Of a DNA stretch of 64,000 nucleotides, positions 32,095-42,470 are shown piece by piece. The notes beneath the pieces were generated by a model. It had not been told where the DNA came from. It searched no databases and saw nothing but the letters and a program-made list of their open reading frames with translations. Source of the stretch: Aplectana chamaeleonis. Taxonomy: Eukaryota; Nematoda; Chromadorea; Rhabditida; Cosmocercidae. The stretch spans positions 310,001 to 374,000 of the forward strand of contig JAPDOI010000360.1 in assembly GCA_029168955.1 (NCBI GenBank), written 5' to 3'. Each line of letters starts with the position of its first letter. Position 1 is the first letter of the stretch. The position numbers and the translations under genes are program-made.

Positions 32095-32935
32095 GCTTTG
32101 GTATTCGAAGATTTTTTTCGAATGAATGAATAAATAGAATATTGAATTTTCGAAATTCGTGAATGAATGAATATTTCGAATATGGCGTTCTTCAAAAATT
32201 TCGAATGAATGAACTTTTCCAATATGGGTTTTTCGAACTTTCCGAATGAATGAATTTTTCGAATATTGCATTTTTTCAAGATTTCTGAATGAATGAATTT
32301 TACGAATATGGGTTTTCCAGAATTTCTGAATGAAAGAATTGTTTCCAATATTGCGTTCTAAAAGATTTCCGAATGAATGAATATTTCGAATATGGCGTTC
32401 TTCAAAAATTTCGAATGAATGAACTTTTCGAATATGGGTTTTTCGAACTTTCCGAAGGAATGAATTTTTCGAATATTGCATTTTTTCAAGAATTCTGAAT
32501 GAATGAATTTTTCGAATATGGGTTTTCCAGAATTTCTGAATGAATGAATTGTTTCGAATATTGCGTTTTTCAAGATTTCCGAATGAATGAATATTTCGAA
32601 TATGGGTTTTTCAGGATTTTCGAATGAATGAATAAATCGAATATTTAATTTTCGAAATTCGTGAATGAATGAATTTTTCGAATATCGCGTTTTTCAAGAT
32701 TTCCGAACGAATGAATTTTTCGAAAATTGTGTTTTCCGAAATTATCGACTGAATGAATAATTCGAATATTGCATTATGGGAAATTTCCAACGAATGAACT
32801 TTTCGAATACCGCCTCCTCAAAAACGTCGAATGAATGCATGATTCGAAAAACACTATCTTTATTCGAATCGAATGAATATTCGAATATTCATTCAAAAAT
32901 TTGAATATTTTTCGAATATTCAAATAATCCTCGCT
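32095..32935. repeat. AT-rich minisatellite, ~42-bp unit (GAATGAATGA...)
   Basis: About 20 units start GAATGAATGAATTTTTCGAA and alternate between TATGGGTTTTTC and TATTGCATTTTTTCAAG endings. Five consecutive units measured 41, 43, 41, 43 and 42 bp. Frames across it are artefacts. Degenerate relatives are at 60180-60735. Confidence 0.9.
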
Positions 32936-32970
32936 CATTTGGATCTGAGCTACCAAAGATTAAGTAACGG

Positions 32971-33184
32971 ACATAAAGGCACAGTACACCATCAGACATG
33001 AATGTTGTGATTTTTATTTGATTGTGTAGCAGAACCCTCCTATATATTATACCACGCCAGCCGGTGCCGGCCCCGTTCGTAGTCGATGGCTGTGGGGGAC
33101 GTTTCGCATGCTCGTCCGAGGGTGACGAACGCGACGGCCGCCTGCCAAGCACGCCGGCCGCCATTCTCATTCGGACACACTTTA
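32971..33184. mobile_element. Truncated TTAA-type MITE joined to a GC-rich MITE fragment
   Basis: ATAAAGGCACAGTACACCAT...GATTGTGTAG is a subfamily-B left end. At ~33055 it changes to GCCGGTGCCGGCC...CGCCTGCCAAGCACGCCGGCC...GCCATTCTCATTCGGAC, the right half of the element at 55608-55885. Both lack their other ends. Confidence 0.7.
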
Positions 33185-33707
33185 CTTAGGTCATGTTTTG
33201 CTAATTTAGCATAGAACCAATAAATTGACCGGTGCGTGCAGGTCACGGCCGCCCTCCGTCATCGAGCAGGGCGCACGATGCGGGACAAAGACTGACGAGT
33301 GCAAACTTGCTGCAGACGCCCAAGGGTAGCGAAGAATTGACTGAAAATCGCATCAGAACCTTAGACCGAAAAAAATTAGCTTTTTCGTGTTTTTTTTCGA
33401 TATTAATTTTTTTTTCGCCAAAGAGAGCGAAAAACGAAAAATCGAAAAACGCTCACGCTTGAGGACGCGAGGGACGACAATATCTCAGGCAACTGAAGAG
33501 TCCGAATCGGCTACGATAGGCTTCCATTTCGGTTACAAAGCTCTGTGGACGACGATACGGCCGCGTACTTTCCGAGCAACACCTGGCCTAATTTTCGTTG
33601 AAGTGAGAAGTACGTGCAGCAACACATAGGCGTTTCACTCGGTTACTACACGCTTTCCATTCGACTACGATGCAATTTGGACGACGAACGAGCCACGATA
33701 CCTCCGA
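33185..33707. other. No recognisable gene
   Basis: Short frames only; nothing identified. Confidence 0.4.
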
Positions 33708-34136
33708 TTGAACACGTTGATCGATAGCTCCACAATTGATCAGGCTCCTATCAGCCTCACAGCTCGTATACTATTTATAAGGGGCAACATCATAGTCGGC
33801 GTTTCGGGACCGCTCGTGGAAGGTGACTACCAGTCACTTTCTGGACGACTTTTGATCGCTGAAAGGGTCTGTCTCCCACACGGTCCTCGGCGGGGAAGCT
33901 CCATCGTTGTCGACCGTGGCGAGGATGATATCCTTGTGGCGGACTCCTTGCTGCGGGCTGTGACATGGACCGTAACCTTATTGGGGAGACCCGCTTCTAT
34001 CGAAGGGGTGAACCTCGTCCCTATAGAGGGGTGGAACCCCGTCCCTAGCGAGGGGCAGGCTAAACCGCAACCGCCTTGGGATGGCGATAGGACGACGTGC
34101 TGCTGTGTAGGAAACGGGGTGAGGCGAAAGTTTTGA
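33708..34136 (+). CDS. Unrecognised 142-aa open frame, doubtful
   Basis: The longest frame in the window that is not explained by a repeat or a known mobile-element domain. The product is mildly hydrophobic near residues 15-50, has repeated PIEG/PSEG phrases near residues 100-115 (a small internal duplication, GTCCCTA..GAGGGG), and a CCC cysteine cluster close to the end. I recognise no domain. No strong start context, splice sites or poly(A) signal were identified, so it may be chance. Confidence 0.15.
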   Translation: MNTLIDSSTIDQAPISLTARILFIRGNIIVGVSGPLVEGDYQSLSGRLLIAERVCLPHGPRRGSSIVVDRGEDDILVADSLLRAVTWTVTLLGRPASIEGVNLVPIEGWNPVPSEGQAKPQPPWDGDRTTCCCVGNGVRRKF

Positions 34137-34139
34137 CTC

Positions 34140-34680
34140 TCTGCGCCATGTAGTGCCTTTGATTAGACCGCGTGCTCGGGGGCATCCGATTAGAAAGCCT
34201 AACGTGGCCGAATCGAAGTCACCAGTTATTTAAGATCCTACCCTCGGGACTTGTACTTTACAAAAATGTGGGCTTCCGGCGGGATCAAACCAGCAGCCAT
34301 GTGTGGGCCCATGCAGTGTAGCGCCCTTTTAGCGTCCATCTTAGACGGTAAAAATTTGTATATAAGGTAAATCGACAACGCTCAACTGAATTCAACTACG
34401 TGGCTGTTTGGACACATCAGCTCTAGGTGGGGGAGGGGAGAAAACGGCCAAAAATTGATCTACTCAAGCTCCTGAGGGCGGGCCTGACAAGGGCAGAGTA
34501 CAAAGCATTGTCAGTATCTTTTTCGGCATTCATAAAAGGAATGCTCAGTATCCCGTCCCGAGCTGCTTTTTTTCCAGAAAGTTATAAGCGTTTTTGTAGC
34601 TTCGCGGTAGGGTGAGGGCACTCATCAAGCAATTTTCGAGATGTTTGGAAAAAAGTTTCGGACATGGCTAGTATTACCAC
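34140..34680. other. Unassigned; weak tRNA-like fragment
   Basis: On the minus strand 34325-34265 reads GCGCTACACTGCATGGGCCC...CTGCTGGTTTGATCCCGCCG, resembling the 3' half of a tRNA with a box B. No matching acceptor 5' strand was found, so it is not called as a gene. Confidence 0.3.
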
Positions 34681-34684
34681 CAAA

Positions 34685-35430
34685 ACTTGGCAGAATATTC
34701 GAAAAAACGAATATTTTGATTTTCCGAATAAACCGAATATTCAAAAAAACGAATATTACAATTCATCGAATAAACTGAACATTCAAAAAACAAATATTTT
34801 GATTCTTGGAATAAACCGAATATTCGAAAAAGCGGATATCCTGATTTTTCGACTTAACCGAATATTCGAGAAACGAATATTCCGGTTTTTCGAATAAAAC
34901 GATTATTCGAAAAAGCCAAGTTTCTGAATTTCCGAATGAACCGGTTATTCGAGAAAACGAAGATATTGATTTTTCAAATGAACCGAATATTCGAAACCGA
35001 ATATTCGAAAAAACTAATATTTTGGTTTTCCGAAAAAACCGAATATTCGAAAAAACGAATACTTCGATTTTCCGAATATACTGAATATTCGGCTCCATGG
35101 CATTGCTCACCCGCGCGCGTACGCGTCGAGGTCCGGTGAGTGTCGCGCGCGCGGCCAAGGCTGAAAACACACCAGCGTTTGAAAGAGTTTTCAAAGCTCC
35201 ATACGAGTAAATGGCTATCGATTGTGAAAAGAAATGAACGGAGTAAAGCTATTAACGCTCTGGGACTTGTCAATCTACCTGATTTCACCTGAAAGCGGGG
35301 ATGTCGCTTCTCCGCCCATCTCGTCGCGCGCGACGCTCACCGACCGCGGCGCAGCACGCGCGGATGAGCAATGTCCGCCTCCCTGAATATTCGAACATTC
35401 GAATATTTATTCGAATATGATTCGATTCGA
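34685..35430. repeat. 42-bp AT-rich minisatellite (GAATATTCGAAAAAACGAAT), split by a MITE
   Basis: About 10 units of 41-42 bp each start GAATATTCGAAAAAACGAAT and end CCGAATAAACC. The array stops at ~35095, a MITE follows, and short GAATATTCGAACATTCGAAT remnants continue at 35386-35420. Confidence 0.9.
35099..35375. mobile_element. 277-bp GC-rich MITE inside the minisatellite
   Basis: Left GGCATTGCTCACCCGCGCGC and the complement of the right end (GGACATTGCTCATCCGCGCG) agree and continue into GGTGAG(T/C)GTCGCGCGCG. Satellite-like sequence lies on both sides. Non-coding. Confidence 0.8.
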
Positions 35431-36251
35431 CCCAAAGTAAAGCACCCACATATTCGTTGTTTCCTGCATTTCCTAGAGACATTCAGGCGGCAAACGCTGT
35501 GATCAAGTGCGGCTGTAGATATTTGTAACTCTCATTGATTTTTAAGCAAATCGATAACCTATAAGTTCCATCGATTTTGTAGAAGAGTTGGTTATATGCA
35601 TAACGATAGGTAGAAACTCTTCAGGGCCTCTTATGCTCTAGGTTTGACCTGAACGCCATCAGGAAAGCGAAAAGAGTGGCCCGAATGCAGATATTCTGAA
35701 CACTGACTTGACCGAAAAATGGATTTCGGCAATTTGCTCAAGCGTTTCTAATGGGGTTGCCAAAGCTTCAGCTATGGTACATTTTCAACCTCCGCTCCAA
35801 AATGGCCCCATTGGAGCAGTTCTCCATGGTCACATGCGGGAAGGATCAACAATTACCGGAGCCGACTACGTGACGGATTCTACTGTGAAAAATCGGGACT
35901 CTCCAGGCTATTGCTTACCACCTATTTCAGGAGGCATTTTGCGCTACGAGCCACTATGTATTTACGCGTAGACTTTTCTGAAAAGAAAAGTCTCTGCAAG
36001 GTGCTTAGCGACGCCTATATGAAGACGCTGCAAGATTAGAAACATTTGTCATCTTATTAAAAAAAACACCAAGTATAAAATGTATGTGAGGGACACGTAT
36101 CGCAAAAGCTCCGTAGTAGCACAACTCAAAAAATTTGTCACAGTAATCGGCACTGAATAGTCAATAAACGCAGAGGACCATGCAAATTGACTTTGGACAA
36201 AATAGCGATTAACAGTGAAATAGTCCGCACCCGCAGCGCGTAAGACAGATC
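35431..36251. other. No recognisable gene
   Basis: An 87-codon plus-strand frame at 35708-35971 has no identifiable motif. Nothing else is seen. Confidence 0.4.
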
Positions 36252-36420
36252 CGGGAGTGTAGCGTTATTTCTGATCTGTTTCGATTTCAGTTGCCTGTCA
36301 AAACTTGCCTGAACACGTCACCAGGAAACACCGCGTGTACACCAGTAAAATAGCTTTCTCAACGAATCAACTTTTGACGAATCGCAAATTCGGAACAGAT
36401 CGGAAATAACGACGCACCCG
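36252..36420. mobile_element. 169-bp MITE
   Basis: Left CGGGAGTGTAGCGTTATTTC and the complement of the right end (CGGGTGCGTCGTTATTTCCG) continue through GATCTGTT(T/C)CGA. Arms ~45 bp. Non-coding. Confidence 0.8.
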
Positions 36421-37030
36421 GCAAATTGAGTCAAAAGAGAAGATAATTTTTACGATAGCCGATTCTTCGTATCAACAAACCAAACCAATACATTATATCA
36501 GTCTAGCATTTTCTGGAAATAGTGGTTATCACTTGGGGGAGTGAAACAATTAGCTTTTGTGACCTGGGGCGACATGCATGAATGCTTACGCCCTCGTCAT
36601 ACTTTTGCCACCTTGGCAAATGCCGTTTCTGAGCTACGGTAAAACCGGCGTTCAGAAATACTACGTAAAGGCTGTAAAACCGAGATTTTCTAATGGTTTC
36701 TACGCGTGCTGGTTAGAGACAGTGAGAGAGCGCATGATAGACGGAGGGAGCAGAATCGCTCGCGTCATGAGTCGTGAGAGTTACGACGTTTTACAGAGGA
36801 TAATCAAATGGAAATTCAAGATGGACTTCTTTGCACAAGAGAACGACGGAAAATGTCCATACTGACAAACGACCTCCCCCCCCCCTCCATCGAAACTGCC
36901 GCATACAGTCGGAACGGATCTCAATGATACGGCAAAAGCATACTAAAGGGCGGTACGAGGAGGGCAGGGAGCCGCTCGCACAAGGCGTCAAGAGACTTCT
37001 GAAAAGCTCATTTTTTCAGGCGTCCTAAAG
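36421..37030. other. No recognisable gene; one 95-aa frame
   Basis: The frame at 36578-36865 has aromatic and basic residues but no motif I recognise; it may be chance. Confidence 0.3.
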
Positions 37031-37032
37031 AG

Positions 37033-37126
37033 ACGTTCTGTTCCCTAGTAAACGTTGGTGCAAGCTCGGTGCCATATGCTAATACATAGGTGCACCAAGT
37101 TTGTGCCAACCTTCAGTCAGGAACGC
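37033..37126. mobile_element. Hairpin MITE, GGTTGGCGCAAACTCGGTG family
   Basis: AACGTTGGTGCAAGCTCGGTG mirrors TGCACCAAGTTTGTGCCAACC around TAATACATAG. Diverged copy of 26338-26463. Confidence 0.8.
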
Positions 37127-37330
37127 ATGGTAAATAGAATTTCGCTATTTCGAGACCCACAATGCAGGTTTTTCTGGAACTTAGGCAATGTGGGGAGCCC
37201 TTACTAACTTTGTGAAAGTGCCGAGTGAGCCAAATTATCCGCTCTAGCACGATGTGATTTTACTTCATTTGCCGAAAGATAAAAATGCGACTAGTTGTAG
37301 CTAGCAACAGGTTTTGCCTCAATTTAGTTA

Positions 37331-37453
37331 GTTGGCCGTATTCATGAAACAACGGGAGCCTCCCGGGAAGGTTCAAAGTTCGCCCATCGCGTACACTGGC
37401 TGGATATAGGAACCCTTCCGGGAGGCTCTTGTAGTTTCATGGATAATGGCCAC
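37331..37453. mobile_element. 123-bp hairpin MITE, GAGCCTCCCGGGAAGG
   Basis: GGCCGTATTCATGAAACAAC, then GGGAGCCTCCCGGGAAGGTTC is mirrored by GGAACCCTTCCGGGAGGCTC and GTAGTTTCATGGATAATGGCC. One copy was seen. Confidence 0.8.
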
Positions 37454-38064
37454 AGAACTTTTCAGGGTGATTGTGAACTGGCGCCCTGAAAGGATGGTCG
37501 CGTGAATGATTCCACAATATCCAACCTGCGCCCCATATTGGAGCACAATCGAACCGCAAAGTACACTACTAGCGCAGCTGATGAGCTTCAAATCTCTACT
37601 GCCCTAATCGGAGTTAACTTTGGGTCCGCAGCTGCAAACAACCGTAGTTGCAGCGAGCAGCTAGGATATACTATGTAGAGCTGGTTGTACGGGGTCACGG
37701 CACTATCATTTAGGTCCCAGCAAGATTGTTTGTAAGCTGCGTGGTGCAAGAGACCTTATCCGCAAATGCGGAGCGCTATTTCACTCCTGTTCGGACACTG
37801 CGGGGCGGGATGGACGTAATTCTTTTGAGAGACCGGGGCATTGCATTCAATTTTTGAAGAGCTTGACCCACTGCCGTGTCTGGTGTTCGAAGAGGCGTGA
37901 ACCAACGTCTAAGAAAAATTGTGAAGTTTTCAAACATTAAAGGGTAGAATATGAGACACGGGACGGAGTAAACGAATTGATTCAATATTATGTGGGTATA
38001 AGGCAGTAGATGAGCAGTACTGAGGTGCGCAGAAGTACGGCCGGCACCGGTTGCCCACATACCT
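37454..38064. other. No recognisable gene
   Basis: Nothing identified. Confidence 0.4.
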
Positions 38065-38160
38065 TGCGTTCCTTATTGTGACTTGGCGCAAACTCGGTAC
38101 ACGCAAGTTATGTATAACATAGGCACATCGGCTTTGCTCCAAGAAACAATAAGGAAAGCA
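38065..38160. mobile_element. Hairpin MITE, GGTTGGCGCAAACTCGGTG family
   Basis: GCGTTCCTTATTG...CTTGGCGCAAACTCGGT mirrors the ACATCGGCTTTGCTCCAAG...CAATAAGGAAAGC arm. Third copy of the family. Confidence 0.75.
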
Positions 38161-38340
38161 AAATATCAAAGCGATCTGTTGTTGACAATACGCCGGTTGG
38201 GGTCTAGGGTGCAGCACAAACTTCAGGGCTTCAGTTTCTTGAGCAGTAAAAAGTTTTTGACCGGATTTTTTGGCCCAGGTTTTCCTCAACATGTTTAGGT
38301 AGTCAACTCTTTGGGTTGATTAACACTGCGTCATAGGCGC

Positions 38341-38825
38341 TTAAAGGCACAGTCCAAGCTCAGGGACAAAATCTGAGATTTTTATACAATTGTGAAGTAG
38401 ACTCACCTTATAAAACACCTGCCAAGTGCGAGCTCTCAATTTCTCTGAATAAGCGAGATATAGGAGGAAGCCACCCTGGGGCGCCCACACCAGGAAGCCA
38501 CTTTGGCACGCCCCTTTACGATCTTTCGAGCTGAACAGTGGCGAGATGAGTGATGATTTCCGATCAATAGCCCCGTTCTTCCCTACATTCTCAGCCTCCC
38601 TCTTTAATCAGGTCGGCTCGCATCCATAGGTTGCAAATGACGGAAGTTACAAGCCTCGGACAACTCGTCCACCATGCTTCCGCAGCTCAATTTTCGAGGT
38701 GCCACAACTCCTTTCTCAGGGGGCCTTGTACGACTAGAGAGACATCATTGGAATCAGCGTGAGACCATTTTCAAGATAAGAAGGGAAACAGAAAATCGAT
38801 TTTGAAGGTTGGACTGTGCCTTTAA
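38341..38825. mobile_element. TTAA-bounded MITE (485 bp)
   Basis: Left TTAAAGGCACAGTCCAAGCT mirrors right TTGGACTGTGCCTTTAA, with TTAA at both sides. The interior links subfamilies: it has the B-type GCGAGATA segment and, in reverse, the A-type segment (CCCCGTTCTTCCCTACATTC...CAACTCGTCCACC). Confidence 0.9.
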
Positions 38826-38892
38826 GAATTGGTCCCCGACCCGAGGGATAAAAAGGAGAAGGGGTTCAAACTACGGGTACATTGTTGACAAC

Positions 38893-39145
38893 TGGCGGGT
38901 GGATCAATGATAACTGCAGAGTGGATCGCTGGTTACTGGCGGGCGGATCGCTGGCTACTGGCGGGTGGATCGCTGGCCACTGGCGGGTGGATCGCTGGCT
39001 ACTGCCGGGCAGATCGCTGGCTACCGGCGGGCGGATGGCTGGCTACTGGGGGGCGGATCGCTGGCTACTGGCGGGCGGATCGCTGGCTACTGGCGGGCGG
39101 ATGGCGGGGGGGATATCGATCCGCCCGCCAAAAGCCAGCGATCCG
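38893..39145 (+). repeat. 22-bp minisatellite with inverted terminal units
   Basis: About 10 units of GGATCGCTGGCTACTGGCGGGC, 22 bp each. As 22 is not a multiple of 3, the same 22-residue peptide appears in all three frames, explaining the three overlapping frames here. The last ~35 bases (39115-39150) carry the unit inverted, so the array end can fold back. Confidence 0.9.
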
Positions 39146-39174
39146 CCCGCACCTGCTGTCTGAGTACCTTAACA

Positions 39175-39660
39175 TTTTGAAAATCGAAAAATGGACCTCA
39201 AAGTCGTGTTCAGCGTTCTAAAAAACACCCGCAGTGAATTTTTTAGTCAAATCTGAGACTTTGGCCGAGCTACCGTATACCCACCGTAATCTACCGCAAT
39301 CTATCGAAAATCGATAAACTGGTTGCAGATTCGTGTTAGGCAGGCCGAATAACCGCTATGTACAAGTTTTGAGGCGATTTGATCGTAGCATTCTCGAAAT
39401 CGTCAAAAGTGGGCGTTTTTCCAGCAAATTTTCCCCCGTTTTGAAGCTTTGAACCAAATAAGACGGATTTTTCTAAAATATCGAAAAATGGGCCTCAGAT
39501 TTGTGATCAGCATCCGAAAAAAACTCTAGAAACAAGTTTTCAGCCCAATCCGAGACAATTTTTTGAACATCCTGGAAATCGCCATTGGTGTACCCTTTTT
39601 ATCTACGCAAAACTATGAAAATGACCACTTTCGGAAAGTTCCTGTAAATCTCTGAAGCAT
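39175..39660. repeat. Old dispersed repeat, second locus
   Basis: Shares CTACCGTATACCCACCGTAA, CAGATTCGTGTTAGGCA and CTCAGATTTGTGATCAGCA with 25340-26000, in similar order. Non-coding. Confidence 0.65.
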
Positions 39661-39830
39661 TTAGGGGATTTTGAGAACGGATTACCAATGCTGTGTCCGA
39701 TACCTACAACTCTCAACACATGGTTTTAGAAAAGCCCACCGGAAATGTAAGGCAAGCCCTAGTTATGTCGCTCAGAGCTGTGTGTCGCGATACCTGCGCA
39801 GTATCGTCAGACGGCGTCTCAGACACAACG

Positions 39831-40455
39831 TTAAAGGGCTCATTCATAGCTGGTCGATTCGACTTCAAGTCGAAGCGACCAACAAAGCTGCCGCGATTTG
39901 AAATCGCTGGACGAAGCGATTTCAAATCGCTTCGTCCACTGATTTCGAGTGGCCCGGGCGGCCGCAGTTTTGCGTAAAAAATACGGACAATTGCGGACAA
40001 CGCCGCAGGAATTAAAAAAAAACATTTTTTTCTCGGTTTTCGCTGATTCTTCCAGATTTTTTGTGAATTCGGTGCCTTAATCTTCTAAACAAATTAGTCT
40101 TGCATAGTTTTCCAACAAAAACATGGCTTCAAAAGACGACGGGATGCAATTTGCTTGTACAGCAACATAAAACTCCAACTAACGTTAGTAATAGCCGAAA
40201 GCTCTGCATGAATTGTGATTTCTCGGTAGCCTTATTGAACTTTCTCATCTCTACAATCCTAAATGTATGATAAATACACGTTTTTTCCCTTTCACATGCC
40301 GTATTTTATGCGAGTGAACTGTGACGTCTGCAATTTTGCGCCACATAAGCAAGGTTGTGACAGAAGATTGCGGACTAGTCGCTTCGACTAGACGAATCGC
40401 TTCCATCATTGAACGACGCGACTAGTCGAAGCGACCTGCTGTGAATGAGCCTTAA
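39831..40455. mobile_element. TTAA-bounded multi-hairpin element (625 bp)
   Basis: Left TTAAAGGGCTCATTCATAGC and right GCTGTGAATGAGCCTTAA are inverted and TTAA-flanked. Subterminal DNA is packed with self-complementary words: CGACTTCAAGTCGAAGCGAC, GCGATTTCAAATCGCTTCGT, CGACTAGTCGAAGCGAC. A second copy in reverse is at 53687-54459. No transposase. Confidence 0.85.
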
Positions 40456-41064
40456 AGCAAAATCAAAGCAGCGGCACATACAAGCCTTGGCGAGGTGAGG
40501 ATCCACCGTTTGTTTCTCGATTTAGGTGTTCACTCCTCAGGCTCTGCTTTTGAGTTGAGTGAGATTTCTAATGTCTTGCCTTGCTTTGCACCACAGAGGT
40601 TCTCTGCCTTGGGTGCAGGCAACATGTGGAGCACTCGCCCCTTTGTTCGATTTTTGATAAGCACAAGAAGTGAACACCTGGTTAGGAGCCGAGTTCGGTT
40701 AGGTATTAAAATAACATCGAACCGTAAAAGAGAACCAGGTAAAATGTGGAGGAATATTCCTGCAATAATTAATTGAATTTCCCTAAAAGGACAACTGTGA
40801 TCAATTTTAGTGGAAATCTGTGTGGACTACCGGTCTATATCCAATCACCCGCAAGCAAAATCTTGTATAAATAGGAGGGGCATAAGGTCTCCCGAAAGTC
40901 CCCCGTTGTTCTCCGCTTCGAGTGCCCGAGTGCGAGCGTCCTGGTTCGATGCTGTCGGACGCGGGGCGGAAGTTTCGTAGTCATTCCCGCTGGCTATTTC
41001 GTTATACAGCACTGCCAATCACCGATCCCGATTCTGGTTTGAAAGAATTGTCTTCCTATCCTTT
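40456..41064. other. Unassigned; TATA-like site
   Basis: TATAAATAG at 40865-40873 is followed by a GC-rich stretch that could suit a core promoter, but no gene downstream was recognised. A 93-codon frame at 40495-40776 has no known motif. Confidence 0.3.
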
Positions 41065-41220
41065 GGGACAGGGGCTGTCTACACACCGAGGAAGGAGTTG
41101 TCCCGTTTTTTGCAGTCTGAAACGACACGCCACTCAACACGAGCGAAGTGGTACCGAGTGGAATTAGAGCCGCAAAAGGTGGGACAACTCCTCCCTCGGC
41201 GTGTAGAGAGCCCCTGTCCC
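41065..41220. mobile_element. 156-bp hairpin MITE
   Basis: GGGACAGGGGCTGTCTACAC then CGAGGAAGGAGTTGTCCC is mirrored by GGGACAACTCCTCCCTCG and GTGTAGAGAGCCCCTGTCCC. Arms ~42 bp. Confidence 0.85.
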
Positions 41221-41256
41221 TATTCTTCGAGTTTATTCACAGTAAATCGTTTTGAA

Positions 41257-41300
41257 AATTGTGGTGCGCGCGAAGCGCGCACCAAGATTTGGCTTTGATC
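41257..41300 (+). repeat. Conserved hairpin plus AAGATTTGGCTTTGAT, second copy
   Basis: GGTGCGCGCGAAGCGCGCACC then AAGATTTGGCTTTGATC. The match with 27145-27186 starts at AATTGTGGTG and ends after TTTGAT; sequence diverges on both sides. Confidence 0.7.
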
Positions 41301-41870
41301 TCTTCCCGCGCGGATGCCCTACAACGAGATCACCTATTCGTACCGTCACCAGAGGTGTGAGCCGTACACCATTCGATGCGCTGTAAGGATCTACATATGT
41401 GTGCAAATTTTCACCTTTACTGGTCCCCGCTTTCCAAAGTTATGACCTCTCAAAGTACGCAAAAACGATCTCCACCACCGCCTCCGCCTCCGCCTCACCC
41501 TCCGTCCGTCGAATTCCATTTTTTTGGAAGGCGTGGACCAAATCGCTTGAAAATTTGTGACTAGAGGTAATCGGCCACGAGAATGCCGAAAATAATTAGG
41601 AGAACTCACCATAATGACTTCTGGGCCCCTAACGGGCGGTTCGAATTCGGAAACCGGCCTCTCAAGATTAGTTTATAAAAATGACGGTTTTTTTTCGTTA
41701 TCAGTCATTGTTCTCTTAGAGACTCCATATAAACACCTTGCTCTCTAGGGTGGTGTATTCTGAACGTCTGCCTCGGAAGAGTACGCTGTGCGGGAGGGAT
41801 GTTTTTTAGCGAAGCGCGTGTTCGTTCTATGCTCATCATCGATACGAAAACGTAGCAAGGTGTGCGTCGG
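41301..41870. other. No recognisable gene; CCACCGCCTCCGCC simple repeat
   Basis: A ~40-base run of CCACCGCCTCCGCCTCCGCC type lies at ~41470-41510. Otherwise nothing. Confidence 0.4.
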
Positions 41871-41874
41871 TTGA

Positions 41875-42470
41875 CTATGCGAGACCGCAATAGGAGTATG
41901 CAGGACGTCGGAGAATGTGTGCAGGACCCCAGTAGGAGTGTACAGGACATAATGGAACGTGTGCAGGACCCCAGTAGGGGTGTAAAGGACGTCGTAGATT
42001 GTGTGCAGGACCTCAGTAGGAGTGTGCAGGACATCATGGAACGTGTGCAGGACCCCAGTAGGGGTGTGCAGGACGTCGTAGAATGTGTGCAGGACCCCAG
42101 TAGGAGTGTGCAGGACATCGTGGAACGAGTGCAGGACCCCAGTAGGGTTGTGCAGGACGTCGTAGATTGTGTGCAGGACCTCAGTAGGAGTGTGCAGGAC
42201 ATCATGGAACGTGTGCAGGACCCCAGTAGGGGTGTGCAAGACGTCATGGAGCGTGCGCAGGACGTCAGCAGAGTGTGCAGGACGTCAGGGAATGTGTGCA
42301 GGACCTCAGTGGGAGTGTGCAAGACATCATGGAACGTGTGAAAGGTCCCAGTAGGGGTGTGCAGGGCATCATGGAACGTGTGCAGGACCCCAATAGTAAT
42401 GTTCGGGACGTCATGGAATGTGTGCTGGATCTCAGTAGGAGTGTGCCGGACATCAGTTTAATGTCCAGAA
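41875..42470 (+). repeat. 42-bp minisatellite
   Basis: About 14 units of 42 bp: GTAGAATGTGTGCAGGACCC then CAGTAGGAGTGTGCAGGACGTC, alternating with GTAGATTGTG and ATGGAACGTG variants. The multiple-of-three unit explains the 150-205-aa frames on both strands. Higher-order alternation of GACGTC and GACATC units is visible. Confidence 0.95.

Noticed and set aside
32095..32935. CRISPR-like array
   Set aside because: Units are directly adjacent with no unique spacers; eukaryotic context; it is a minisatellite.
34265..34325. tRNA gene on the minus strand
   Set aside because: Box-B-like sequence present, but no matching acceptor strand or clear anticodon arm.
38882..39221. Three overlapping glycine/tryptophan-rich frames
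   Set aside because: A 22-bp unit read in all three frames gives the same 22-residue repeat; no gene signal.
41705..42341. Long open frames (159-205 aa) on both strands
   Set aside because: They arise from a 42-bp tandem unit that cannot introduce stops once a unit is open; the peptides are pure 14-residue repeats.
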